DNA from: Chloroflexota bacterium
GTDB lineage: Bacteria; Chloroflexota; Anaerolineae; Anaerolineales; UBA11858
DNA: 9,706 nucleotides
Assembly (NCBI GenBank): GCA_003513015.1
Contig: DOTA01000449.1
Location: 1 to 9,706, forward strand
Reading direction: 5' to 3'
Both the position numbers and the translations under genes were made by a program. Shown in pieces: positions 1-7,581 of this stretch; position 1 is the first letter of the stretch, and each line of letters opens with the position of its first letter. The notes below the pieces were generated by a model, which was not told where the DNA came from, ran no database searches, and saw only the letters and a program-made list of their open reading frames with translations.

Positions 1-2221
1 GGCCATGTACCGGCTGGTGATGCGTTGGGTGACCGATGGCTCGGGGGGTTCCGGCCTGAGCGAAGAGGAATTTGGGGGATGGGCCGTCAAAGTTAATGCG
101 GCAATCACATTTATCGAATATACACTTACGTTTCTGGTCAGCATGGCAGCCATGGTCACCTTTATCGCGGACCGGATGCCCGTATTAAATGAAAAAATCC
201 TGTGGCTGCAATATCGAACCATCGTAGCGATTGCGCTCAGCATTCTAACGGGTTGGTTGGTCAACCGCGGGCCGAAGATGGCTGCTCGGGCTTTCGGGCC
301 GGCAACCGGAGGCGTGCTTTTACTGCTATGGGCGATGGTATTTGCGAGCATTTGGCATTTTAAAGGCATCGTATTGCCGGATTTCAATTTGATGGCGTTT
401 AAACCCGAAAATTTCCAGTACACATTGGGTGGTTATGCCCGCATTCTGGCGGTGATGACGGGGATCGAGGTTTTTGCAAATCTGGTGGCAGCCTATGATG
501 GCACGCCCGCACAAAAAAGCAAGCGGGCCTTCAACAGTCTGTTGATCATTATGGGTACGACCGGCATAACGATGCTGATTGTCGGCCCGGCGATTTTTTC
601 ACTGGCGGACCCGGCCAATGAGCAGGTATCCGTATTCACCCAAACCATGGATCAATTGCTGCCTGGTTGGCTCTCGATTTTTGGCACATTGGTGGGGGTG
701 GCTGTGTTGATGTCGGCCTCGGCAGCTAGCGCTCAGGGCCTGCAAAATTTGGCGCTAGGATTGAAAGAACGCCGCTACATCCCCCCGAGGTTAGGGCAAC
801 CCAATAAATTCGAGGTGGCCGATAAGCCTGTCTGGCTTGAAGTGGCAATTGTCAGTATTTGTTTTTTGCTTTTCGGCACCCATGAAGAAACTTACCTGGC
901 AATTTATGCAGCCGGAGTTTTTATTTTACTCAGCATGACCGGTTGGGCCGTGACCAAACGGCTCATTCGGGGAGTGCGGCAAAATTTCAAGCCCGCCAAA
1001 ATTGGGTTGATCGCCGGTACGATCTTGGCTGCGCTGCTAACCACCGCGGCGACGATCATCATCTTCGAAGAGCGTTTCTTAGAGGGAGCCTGGACTTACT
1101 TCATCTTCATCCCACTGCTATATGCCATGTTTACGTTCTCCCGCAACCGCTTGGGAGAACCCAGCCCCGAGATGGATTACCTGGGGCAACTCGATGCCGC
1201 ACAACTGGCAGGTTTTGGTTTCGGCCAGATGACGCCCACCGGGGCTGGCGGGAAAGGCACTCGAAAAAAGCTGGGTGTATCCTGGCAACCTGATCCCAAA
1301 GAAATGAGCCATTGGCGGGAAGAAAAGGTCTCCATCCGGGATGTAGTTGTCTTACTGGATGGCTCCGATTTTGCAGCACAAGCCTTACCTTGGGCCAGGG
1401 CTGTTTCAGGGGCCTCGGGAGCAAACATCACCCTGTTATCTTCCGTTAAAGATCAAACCCCGGCCCAGCAAGAACAATTTGAAACCGTAAAATCTGAACG
1501 GGATGCGTATCTGCGTCAAGAAGTGGAAATTCTAAATATCCAAGGCTTTTCCGCCAATTTTGCCGTTTGTCCAAGTTTCATTGCTCAAGCCACCAAAGGA
1601 TATATCACTGAAAATAATATCGATTTGGTAATAACCTCGACGCGGGGTAAATCAGGTTCGCAGAACTGGTTCACAGGAGGCATTTCTCGTAAATTAATCC
1701 ACGAGATTGATATACCTATTTTACTGGTTACTGCCGAAGAGTGCGCCAATGACGCTTTACCCCCAATCGAGCGAGTTTTGGTGGCGCTGGATGGCTCGAT
1801 CAACTCGGAACAGGTGTTGCCGTACGCGCGAGCCATAGCCTTGGCCTTCAAATGCGAAATCATTTTAATTTCTGTTCCGGCAGTGCCGCGGGTTCAAAAT
1901 TATCGGGCGGCAGCCGATGTGGTTGAGACCATCCGAGCGAAAGCGGTTGCCAATATGCAAAAATTCCTTGAGGCCGTGGCCCGTTCGCTGCGGGAAGATG
2001 GTTTGAGCGTACGCACGTTGGTAGCCGGTTCGATGCCCGCCCGCACCATTGTAGAAACCGCCGAAAGCGAAGATGCTGATATGATTATGATCACCTCGCG
2101 TGGGCGCGGCAGCCTAGATTATCTGATGATAGGCAGCGTGGCTCAGCGGATTGTCGAAAATACCGAGGTCCCGGTATTTATTGTGCCCCTCCGAAATCAT
2201 CATAAACCCGAACCTAACTAA
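1..2221 (+). CDS. APC-family amino-acid permease with two C-terminal Usp domains (5' partial)
   Basis: Likely a cytoplasmic-membrane amino-acid or amine transporter whose cytosolic tail holds tandem universal stress protein domains. The frame is open to the left edge. The ATG at 5 is probably internal, because about ten hydrophobic segments are visible (residues 30-55, 70-88, 98-117, 141-163, 177-198, 220-245, 277-295, 296-316, 333-355 and 363-378, counted from that ATG) whereas APC permeases usually have 12 or more, and the TM1/TM2 region is missing. Usp domain 1 starts near residue 442 (VVVLLDGSD) and ends near ILLVTAEE. Usp domain 2 starts near residue 589 (RVLVALDGS) and ends at VPVFIVPLR. 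The nucleotide-binding signature G-x2-G-x9-G-S/T is imperfect in both: domain 2 keeps RG-x9-GS, while domain 1 ends in GG. Permease-Usp fusions are known; the Usp part may sense adenine nucleotides. Substrate cannot be told from sequence. The family call is firm and the substrate is unknown. Confidence 0.85.
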   Translation, partial: AMYRLVMRWVTDGSGGSGLSEEEFGGWAVKVNAAITFIEYTLTFLVSMAAMVTFIADRMPVLNEKILWLQYRTIVAIALSILTGWLVNRGPKMAARAFGPATGGVLLLLWAMVFASIWHFKGIVLPDFNLMAFKPENFQYTLGGYARILAVMTGIEVFANLVAAYDGTPAQKSKRAFNSLLIIMGTTGITMLIVGPAIFSLADPANEQVSVFTQTMDQLLPGWLSIFGTLVGVAVLMSASAASAQGLQNLALGLKERRYIPPRLGQPNKFEVADKPVWLEVAIVSICFLLFGTHEETYLAIYAAGVFILLSMTGWAVTKRLIRGVRQNFKPAKIGLIAGTILAALLTTAATIIIFEERFLEGAWTYFIFIPLLYAMFTFSRNRLGEPSPEMDYLGQLDAAQLAGFGFGQMTPTGAGGKGTRKKLGVSWQPDPKEMSHWREEKVSIRDVVVLLDGSDFAAQALPWARAVSGASGANITLLSSVKDQTPAQQEQFETVKSERDAYLRQEVEILNIQGFSANFAVCPSFIAQATKGYITENNIDLVITSTRGKSGSQNWFTGGISRKLIHEIDIPILLVTAEECANDALPPIERVLVALDGSINSEQVLPYARAIALAFKCEIILISVPAVPRVQNYRAAADVVETIRAKAVANMQKFLEAVARSLREDGLSVRTLVAGSMPARTIVETAESEDADMIMITSRGRGSLDYLMIGSVAQRIVENTEVPVFIVPLRNHHKPEPN

Positions 2222-2251
2222 CCCGTGGCGGAGGCTTAATTCTGCCGCGGG
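2222..2251 (+). terminator. GC-rich hairpin just after the permease stop
   Basis: An 11-bp stem (CCCGTGGCGGA pairing with TCTGCCGCGGG, two G-U wobbles in RNA) with an 8-nt loop begins one base after the stop codon. No T-tract follows on either strand, so it is not a standard intrinsic terminator. It may be an mRNA 3'-end stabiliser or a weak or factor-assisted terminator. Confidence 0.45.
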
Positions 2252-2271
2252 AAACACACCTTTGTAGAAAC

Positions 2272-2299
2272 TTACAATTTGAAATGATTTTGGTATAGA
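2272..2299 (+). promoter_or_regulatory. Candidate promoter of the HEAT-like gene
   Basis: TTACAA (2272-2277) and TATAGA (2294-2299) are separated by 16 bp, a fair sigma-70-type pair. The predicted start site near 2306 leaves only about 9 nt before the ATG at 2315, or about 24 nt before the in-frame ATG at 2330. Confidence 0.45.
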
Positions 2300-2314
2300 C
2301 ACAACTCAGACTTT

Positions 2315-3007
2315 ATGTATACTGATACCATGGATAGAAACTTATCACAGTTAATGTTGTTTGATTTTGCGGATACCGCTACGGGGGCAGTTGAATTTTT
2401 TCCAGAAGTTTGGAACGCTACGCAAGGAATCACTTCACCAGATATCATGGAGCGCAGGGAAGCACTGGATCGACTGGTGATCTTAGATGCGGCGCGCTTG
2501 TCACCCCTGGTGGCTTATGTAGTTGCCACTCGCATTTTCGAGCCAGATTTAGATTTGCGCTACAAAGTAGTCGATTTGCTCGGCAAGCTATTTATGTCCG
2601 CTGAAACCGGCAAGCTGACCCCGCCTGTTGTGCGCACCTATTTAACCGTGTATTATGCACAAATAGAACAGCGTGGTATTTTACAATTGCTAGAGGTTGC
2701 AGAAGCATATCCTGAAAGCGAATCCAAGGTTGCCGCTTTATTAAATGCTTGTTCAAAGAGCGGTACGATTCTAGCCGATCTAATGAGCGACCGCAGGATT
2801 CCGTTGACGATACGGCGTCAGGCCATCATTTTTATTGGCCGGGTCGGCTTTTTAGATGCCATCTCTGCACTCGAAAAAATGGAAGAACGCCTGGAAGCGC
2901 GCATGAACGGGCAAAAATCAATGCCTTTCGCCCCTCCCTCCAGCCCGGATGAAAATTCTCTGATGCCGATTATCCAGGCAACCCTGACATTGCTGCGAGA
3001 GCCTTGA
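2315..3007 (+). CDS. HEAT-like helical-repeat protein, function unknown
   Basis: A 230-residue soluble protein with no signal peptide or membrane segment. It is predicted to be almost entirely alpha-helical. Two stretches have the HEAT/armadillo pattern of paired amphipathic helices with an Arg at the start of the second helix: about residues 44-93 (with DLDLRYKVVDLLGKLF) and about 155-198 (with RIPLTIRRQAIIFIGRVGF). The tail after 200 is Pro/Ser-rich and probably flexible before a last helix at 216-228. I do not recognise a named family; a scaffold role is the usual inference for such folds. The start is uncertain: neither ATG 2315 nor the in-frame ATG 2330 has a Shine-Dalgarno sequence. The gene appears to be monocistronic, with a candidate promoter at 2272-2299 and a strong terminator at 3032-3061. 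It is probably a real gene given length, composition and flanking signals. Confidence 0.75.
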   Translation: MYTDTMDRNLSQLMLFDFADTATGAVEFFPEVWNATQGITSPDIMERREALDRLVILDAARLSPLVAYVVATRIFEPDLDLRYKVVDLLGKLFMSAETGKLTPPVVRTYLTVYYAQIEQRGILQLLEVAEAYPESESKVAALLNACSKSGTILADLMSDRRIPLTIRRQAIIFIGRVGFLDAISALEKMEERLEARMNGQKSMPFAPPSSPDENSLMPIIQATLTLLREP

Positions 3008-3031
3008 TCGTATCTGGTACATCGAAAATAG

Positions 3032-3061
3032 CGCAGAGCTGAAAAGTCTCTGCGTTTTTTT
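3032..3061 (+). terminator. Intrinsic terminator after the HEAT-like gene
   Basis: A perfect 7-bp stem CGCAGAG/CTCTGCG (3032-3038 and 3048-3054) with a 9-nt loop is followed directly by seven T (3055-3061). It lies 24 bases after the stop codon and separates this gene from zwf. Confidence 0.92.
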
Positions 3062-3085
3062 ATGGGGAAAGTACCTTTTGTCCGA

Positions 3086-3091
3086 TATAAT
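3086..3091 (+). promoter_or_regulatory. -10 box of the zwf promoter
   Basis: A consensus TATAAT lies 44 bases upstream of the zwf ATG and just downstream of the preceding terminator. No good -35 is found: the hexamer at 17-bp spacing (TGGGGA, 3063-3068) matches poorly, so the promoter may need an activator or be weak. The predicted leader is about 37 nt. Confidence 0.55.
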
Positions 3092-3134
3092 CAGAAGCGC
3101 AACCCTTGATCACTTGTATTATTGAGGAGCCTCT

Positions 3135-4628
<1,494 letters not shown>

Positions 4629-4639
4629 CACCCCATCTC

Positions 4640-5182
4640 TTAACCACGGCATTTCCGGTTTGCGCCAAAATCTTTTAGCGAACCAGTAATAAAGCCATCT
4701 GCAATCTCAAAAATGCGGCGCTTCGCAATGCTTTCAGCGATATGATCGGTAATGCTATCCGGTACCAGCCCCAGAGCCAGCGGTTTGGGGAGTTCCCCCT
4801 CCAGGTTCAGGTGATAATAAATGCGGGTACAATCACCCTCGGGCTTGAAACTGGAACTGCTGCAATATTTCGCCATTCCCTGAATTGAGTGCATCCCGGC
4901 CTTGGTTTTAATCGGCTTTTTCCCATTGAGCAGTTCAACCAAAATGAGTTGGTTTTCCAAATCCTGAATTACTTGCAAATCGCAGTAAAGCAAAATCTGG
5001 TAAATACCCATTTCAGTTGAGTTAAACAGCACGCGAAATTGCGTTTTCGAATAAGTTTTGATGAGCTGAATGTGGGGGAGATACTGAAATAACTGCCCCA
5101 TATCGGCGTAATAGTCCAGCGCCGTTCGCAGATCGCCGGGGAACAAAAAGGAGCGTTTTACGGAGCCACCCAGACGGATCAT
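4640..5182 (-). CDS. SRPBCC/START-like protein, probably DUF1997 family
   Basis: A 180-residue soluble protein with no signal peptide. The order of elements fits a helix-grip (SRPBCC/START) fold that encloses a hydrophobic ligand. There is an N-terminal beta strand (VKRSFLFPGD), then a helix with ALDYYADMGQLFQYLPHI (about 20-38), repeated beta strands through the middle (TQFRVLFNSTEMGIYQILLYC, ILVELLNG, CTRIYYHLNLEGEL) and a long C-terminal helix (about 143-165). The DxxxxFQYLPHI stretch and overall length resemble DUF1997 proteins; this assignment is from memory of the family and is moderate. The gene follows the PhaR-like gene with a 12-bp gap and no promoter between, so the two are very likely cotranscribed. 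Its Shine-Dalgarno is weak (AAAGAAA). A lipid- or acyl-binding role would suit the neighbourhood but is inference. Confidence 0.6.
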   Translation of the reverse strand: MIRLGGSVKRSFLFPGDLRTALDYYADMGQLFQYLPHIQLIKTYSKTQFRVLFNSTEMGIYQILLYCDLQVIQDLENQLILVELLNGKKPIKTKAGMHSIQGMAKYCSSSSFKPEGDCTRIYYHLNLEGELPKPLALGLVPDSITDHIAESIAKRRIFEIADGFITGSLKDFGANRKCRG

Positions 5183-5194
5183 ATTTGAATTTCT

Positions 5195-5740
5195 TTACGA
5201 AGAGAGTTCTGTGATCTTTTGGGATAGAATTTCGATTTGATCCGCCAAATTTTGGAGATCCTCACGAGTGGGGACTTCCTGATCTTCAAGGATTTTCTCG
5301 ATCTTCTCATCATTGAGGGTGCTTGCCGAATCCTTGATTGGTCTGCGTTCCAAAAGTTGATCGCGCAACTTTCGGCCATGTTCTTCAGCCAATTCACCGC
5401 GCTGGATCAAATCTTGAATGCGCTGCTCAATTTCTTGGTCCACCTGTTTGAGCAACTCCAAAGGCGATTCCAGGCGCTGGCGCAACGTGCCAACCGATTT
5501 TCCACCGGCCTCAACCAGAGCATTCAATACCGAACGGGGTAGAAAACCTTTTTGTTTTTTCTCTTGTTCCAGTATGATCTGTGAAAGGGTCAGGGCCGTC
5601 AGGTCTTCGCCGGAGGTATTATCCACTACCTGGAGTTCGCGGCCCTCTCGAACCAAATCGGCAACTTCATCCAAAGTGATGTACTGTTTGGTTTCGGTGT
5701 CGTAAAGTTTGCGATTGGCGTAACGTTTAATCACATGCAT
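5195..5740 (-). CDS. PhaR-like PHA synthesis regulator with phasin-like C-terminus
   Basis: A 181-residue protein. Residues 3-62 match the PHB/PHA accumulation regulator DNA-binding domain of PhaR, with the characteristic IKRYANRKLYDTETKQYITL start and a following DEVADLVREGRELQVVDN stretch. In known systems PhaR represses phasin genes and leaves DNA when it binds PHA granules. Residues 85-133 and 143-179 are strongly charged heptad-like helices, a likely coiled coil. This C-terminal half is related to the phasin-like gene upstream: the blocks at 112-136 and 150-179 align with phasin residues 49-73 and 88-117. The start is fixed by AGGAG eight bases upstream of the ATG; a TATAAT box lies further up. 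It is the first gene of a two-gene unit with the SRPBCC-like gene. No PHA synthase is in view, so a PHA role is by homology only. Confidence 0.85.
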   Translation of the reverse strand: MHVIKRYANRKLYDTETKQYITLDEVADLVREGRELQVVDNTSGEDLTALTLSQIILEQEKKQKGFLPRSVLNALVEAGGKSVGTLRQRLESPLELLKQVDQEIEQRIQDLIQRGELAEEHGRKLRDQLLERRPIKDSASTLNDEKIEKILEDQEVPTREDLQNLADQIEILSQKITELSS

Positions 5741-5767
5741 ATGCGAAGCTCCTGCTGAGTTGGTTTT

Positions 5768-5796
5768 CAGATTATACCCTTCACAGCGATAATCTG
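5768..5796 (-). promoter_or_regulatory. Promoter of the PhaR-like gene with overlapping inverted repeat
   Basis: Read on the minus strand, a consensus TATAAT (5771-5776) sits about 30 bases upstream of the start codon; no clear -35 is seen. It overlaps one arm of a perfect 8-bp inverted repeat, CAGATTAT (5768-5775) and ATAATCTG (5789-5796), whose arms are 21 bp apart start to start, about two helical turns. It could be an operator for autoregulation, but an 8-bp repeat of this kind is expected a few times by chance in this much sequence. Confidence 0.5.
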
Positions 5797-5825
5797 TGCG
5801 GCGTATGCTTGAAGTGGAGCGGCTG

Positions 5826-5862
5826 AAAATAAAAAGGGAGAGGTGCGCGGACGACCTCTCCC
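5826..5862 (-). terminator. Intrinsic terminator of the phasin-like gene
   Basis: On the minus strand a perfect 9-bp stem GGGAGAGGT/ACCTCTCCC (plus-strand arms 5836-5844 and 5854-5862) with a 9-nt loop is followed by TTTTTATTTT. It lies 20 bases after the phasin stop and ends that transcript before the PhaR-like promoter. Confidence 0.94.
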
Positions 5863-5882
5863 AATGATATTTTTGAACCTTG

Positions 5883-6251
5883 TTAGGCTTTTGCGTTTTT
5901 GAGTTCTTCGATTTTTTGGGTCAGGATGGTGATCTTATCGCCCAGCGCATCCAGATCGGATTTAGTGGGAACGCCGGTGCGCTCAAGAATCTGAGTAACA
6001 CGGCTTTCCAATTCATCCTCGGCCTCTTTCGTTTTGGACTTGCGCTTCTCTTTGAGATCGTCCATCATTTTGTGGCCGTCTTTTTCGGCGATCTCGCCGC
6101 GCTCGATCAGTTTTTTGATGAAAGCCTCGGCTTCTTCTTGGGCCAGCGCCACTGCGCCAACGGTTGCTAGCATCACTTTGCGGGCCAAATCTGTCAGGTT
6201 CTTGCCTTCTTCAACGGGTTCTTCTACGGGGGTTTGTTCGGTTTTTGCCAT
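5883..6251 (-). CDS. Phasin-like (PHA granule-associated) protein
   Basis: A 122-residue, highly charged, helical protein. Phasins coat PHA granules through amphipathic helices and control granule size and number. After an acidic Pro-containing N-terminus (1-16) comes an amphipathic Ala-rich helix (19-50, LARKVMLATVGAVALAQEEA), then the IERGEIAEKDG segment (49-59), a Lys/Glu-rich helix (60-90) and a C-terminal leucine/isoleucine heptad helix (94-118, VPTKSDLDALGDKITIL). This order is typical of the phasin/polyhydroxyalkanoate granule-associated (PF05597-like) group. The start is secure: GGAGG ends six bases before the ATG. It is transcribed alone from a strong promoter carrying two palindromic operator-like sites, and ends at its own terminator. 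Members of this group also occur in organisms without PHA, so a general coiled-coil or lipid-surface role is possible. Confidence 0.8.
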   Translation of the reverse strand: MAKTEQTPVEEPVEEGKNLTDLARKVMLATVGAVALAQEEAEAFIKKLIERGEIAEKDGHKMMDDLKEKRKSKTKEAEDELESRVTQILERTGVPTKSDLDALGDKITILTQKIEELKNAKA

Positions 6252-6292
6252 TTTGTGCCTCCAAAAATGTGAAATTTAGATATGTTTGATAT

Positions 6293-6313
6293 TTATGACG
6301 CATTGCGTCGTAA
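6293..6313. promoter_or_regulatory. Operator-like palindrome 1 (start-site region of the phasin promoter)
   Basis: A 21-bp palindrome with arms TTATGACGCA (6293-6302) and TGCGTCGTAA (6304-6313) around a single T; 9 of 10 positions are complementary. It starts 4 bp downstream of the phasin -10 box and covers the predicted transcription start near 6311. Site 2 repeats the same design 26 bp away centre to centre. Confidence 0.75.
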
Positions 6314-6317
6314 GAAA

Positions 6318-6345
6318 ATTATAACACACTGCGTCATAAAGTCAA
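6318..6345 (-). promoter_or_regulatory. Strong promoter of the phasin-like gene
   Basis: Read on the minus strand, TTGACT (6340-6345) and TATAAT (6318-6323) are separated by 16 bp, a near-consensus sigma-70-type promoter. The start site is predicted near 6311, giving a leader of about 60 nt. Operator-like site 2 fills the spacer, which implies regulation by steric repression. Confidence 0.85.
6319..6339. promoter_or_regulatory. Operator-like palindrome 2 (in the -35/-10 spacer)
   Basis: A 21-bp palindrome with arms TTATAACACA (6319-6328) and TGCGTCATAA (6330-6339) around a single C; 8 of 10 positions are complementary. Its right arm is the exact reverse complement of the left arm of site 1, so the two sites define a consensus TTATGACGCA-N-TGCGTCATAA. 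It lies between the -35 and -10 boxes, overlapping the -10. Confidence 0.75.
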
Positions 6346-6395
6346 GCACAGTTTTGATTCAATCCTCGGAATGACCTGAAAGCTTGAGGGATTGC

Positions 6396-6424
6396 TTGAC
6401 GGCGCGATAGCGCTCCGCTATACT
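6396..6424 (+). promoter_or_regulatory. Promoter of the epimerase–acyltransferase–SCP2 operon
   Basis: TTGACG (6396-6401) and TATACT (6419-6424) are separated by exactly 17 bp, a near-consensus housekeeping promoter. The predicted start near 6431 gives a leader of about 77 nt. It diverges from the phasin promoter, with about 50 bp between the two -35 boxes, and no copy of the 21-bp palindrome overlaps it. Confidence 0.85.
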
Positions 6425-6507
6425 ACATAAAATTATTTCGTATCAAATTTATCTGGGATTTGCCACTCCGGCGGCTCCCAAGGTTTTGGCAGGGAAGGAG
6501 AAACCCT

Positions 6508-7581
6508 ATGAGCATTAAGAAGGTCCTGGTTACCGGGATCGGTGGATACTGGGGGAGCCGCGTGGCTCAAAAATTGGTGGAGCACCCCGAATATCAGGTT
6601 TTGGGGCTGGATACGATAGCCCCCAAGGAGCCAGTTCCGGGGTTGGATTTTATCCAGGCTGATATCCGCAATCCTCTGCTGGTGGAACTACTTAAAGCGG
6701 AACATGTCGATATTGTTTACCATCTGGCATTTAAAGAAAGTGCGCGGCCCTCTGAATCGGCCTTTGACTATAATGTGATGGGGACGATGAAGGTTTTTGG
6801 CGCATGTGCCGAGGCCGGGGTTCAAAAGATCATTTTCAAAAGCAGCACGGCTGTTTATGGGGCCTCGGCCCAAAACCCAGCCTTTATGACGGAGCAAAAC
6901 CCCCTCCAGGGCAGCCGAACTTATGGCAGCACGCGTGATTTGGTAGAGATCGAAGCTTTTTGCAACGGTTTTCACCGCCAATCCCCCCAAACTCAACTCA
7001 CCATCCTGCGATTCGCCAATATGATTGGCCCGACGGTTGATTCTCCATTGGTGCGCTATTTGAGCACGCCAGTTTCGACATCGCTGTTGGGTTTTGATCC
7101 CATGATGCAATTGGTTCATGAAGACGATGCCATCGCGGCCCTGGTGCATGCCGGGGTGGGTGATTATTCTGGTGTTTTCAACATCGCCGCCGAAGATTTG
7201 CTGCCGCTCACGAAAATGTTGGGGTTGGTTCATCAGCCCCGTTTGCCGGTTTTCCATCTCTTTGCTTATTGGGGCTATGGCATGGTCGGCAGCCGAGGTC
7301 TGCGGCTATCACGCCATATTCCCATTGATTTAGATTACATTCGCTATCGTTGGGTGGCAGACTTGCAACGCATGCGAGAGATATTGGGTTTTTCTCCAAC
7401 CTATACCGCAGAAGAGACCCTGCATCAATTTGCCGAGAAACGAAAACCCAAGGGACAAATCCCCGAAGCGATTACCCGTACCTACGAGAATGATCGCTTA
7501 CACGAAACCATTAAGCGTCGCCACACAGAAGATCAACGAGTGGACGAAGAAGAAGGTTTGGAGGCCGAAAGCCATGAGTGA
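6508..7581 (+). CDS. NAD-dependent epimerase/dehydratase-type extended SDR
   Basis: A 357-residue cytosolic oxidoreductase-like protein. The N-terminal Rossmann fold shows VLVTGIGGYWGS with the TGxxGxxG glycines at 10, 13 and 16, an acidic residue for NAD ribose in VLGLD, and the DIRNP and YHLAF motifs typical of extended SDRs. The SST block is at 112-114, followed by AVYG. The expected catalytic YxxxK appears as Y139-G-S-T-R143, so the lysine is replaced by arginine. The C-terminal 45 or so residues are highly charged and probably disordered. The start at 6508 is set by AGGAG (6496-6500, seven bases upstream); an upstream in-frame TTG at 6460 has no such site. The stop overlaps the next gene's start (ATGAGTGA), indicating translational coupling. 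The substrate is unknown; sterol/lipid or nucleotide-sugar substrates are possible, and the neighbours favour a lipid. Confidence 0.85.
   Translation: MSIKKVLVTGIGGYWGSRVAQKLVEHPEYQVLGLDTIAPKEPVPGLDFIQADIRNPLLVELLKAEHVDIVYHLAFKESARPSESAFDYNVMGTMKVFGACAEAGVQKIIFKSSTAVYGASAQNPAFMTEQNPLQGSRTYGSTRDLVEIEAFCNGFHRQSPQTQLTILRFANMIGPTVDSPLVRYLSTPVSTSLLGFDPMMQLVHEDDAIAALVHAGVGDYSGVFNIAAEDLLPLTKMLGLVHQPRLPVFHLFAYWGYGMVGSRGLRLSRHIPIDLDYIRYRWVADLQRMREILGFSPTYTAEETLHQFAEKRKPKGQIPEAITRTYENDRLHETIKRRHTEDQRVDEEEGLEAESHE

Noticed and set aside
5..7. ATG as the true start of the permease
   Set aside because: The upstream frame is open to the window edge, no ribosome binding site can be seen, and the first transmembrane helices of the APC fold would be missing.
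1512..1521. TGCGTCAAGA, an 8/10 match to the phasin operator half-site
   Set aside because: It lies inside the permease coding region with no matching inverted partner, so it is probably a chance match.
5237..5705. Plus-strand open frames opposite the PhaR-like gene
   Set aside because: They are antisense shadows; the minus-strand frame has a recognisable PhaR domain, promoter and ribosome binding site.
6402..6418. GCGC-GATA-GCGC symmetry in the spacer of the epimerase promoter
   Set aside because: Very short arms that are each self-palindromic; too common by chance to call an operator.
6460..6462. In-frame TTG as an earlier start of the epimerase-like gene
   Set aside because: It has no Shine-Dalgarno sequence and would add 16 basic residues before the Rossmann strand; ATG 6508 has AGGAG at good spacing and matches usual SDR N-termini.
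7430..7573. N-terminal extension of the acyltransferase inside the epimerase gene
   Set aside because: The overlap would be about 150 bp with a basic, low-complexity peptide; ATG 7574 has GGAGG upstream and the common ATGAGTGA stop-start overlap.
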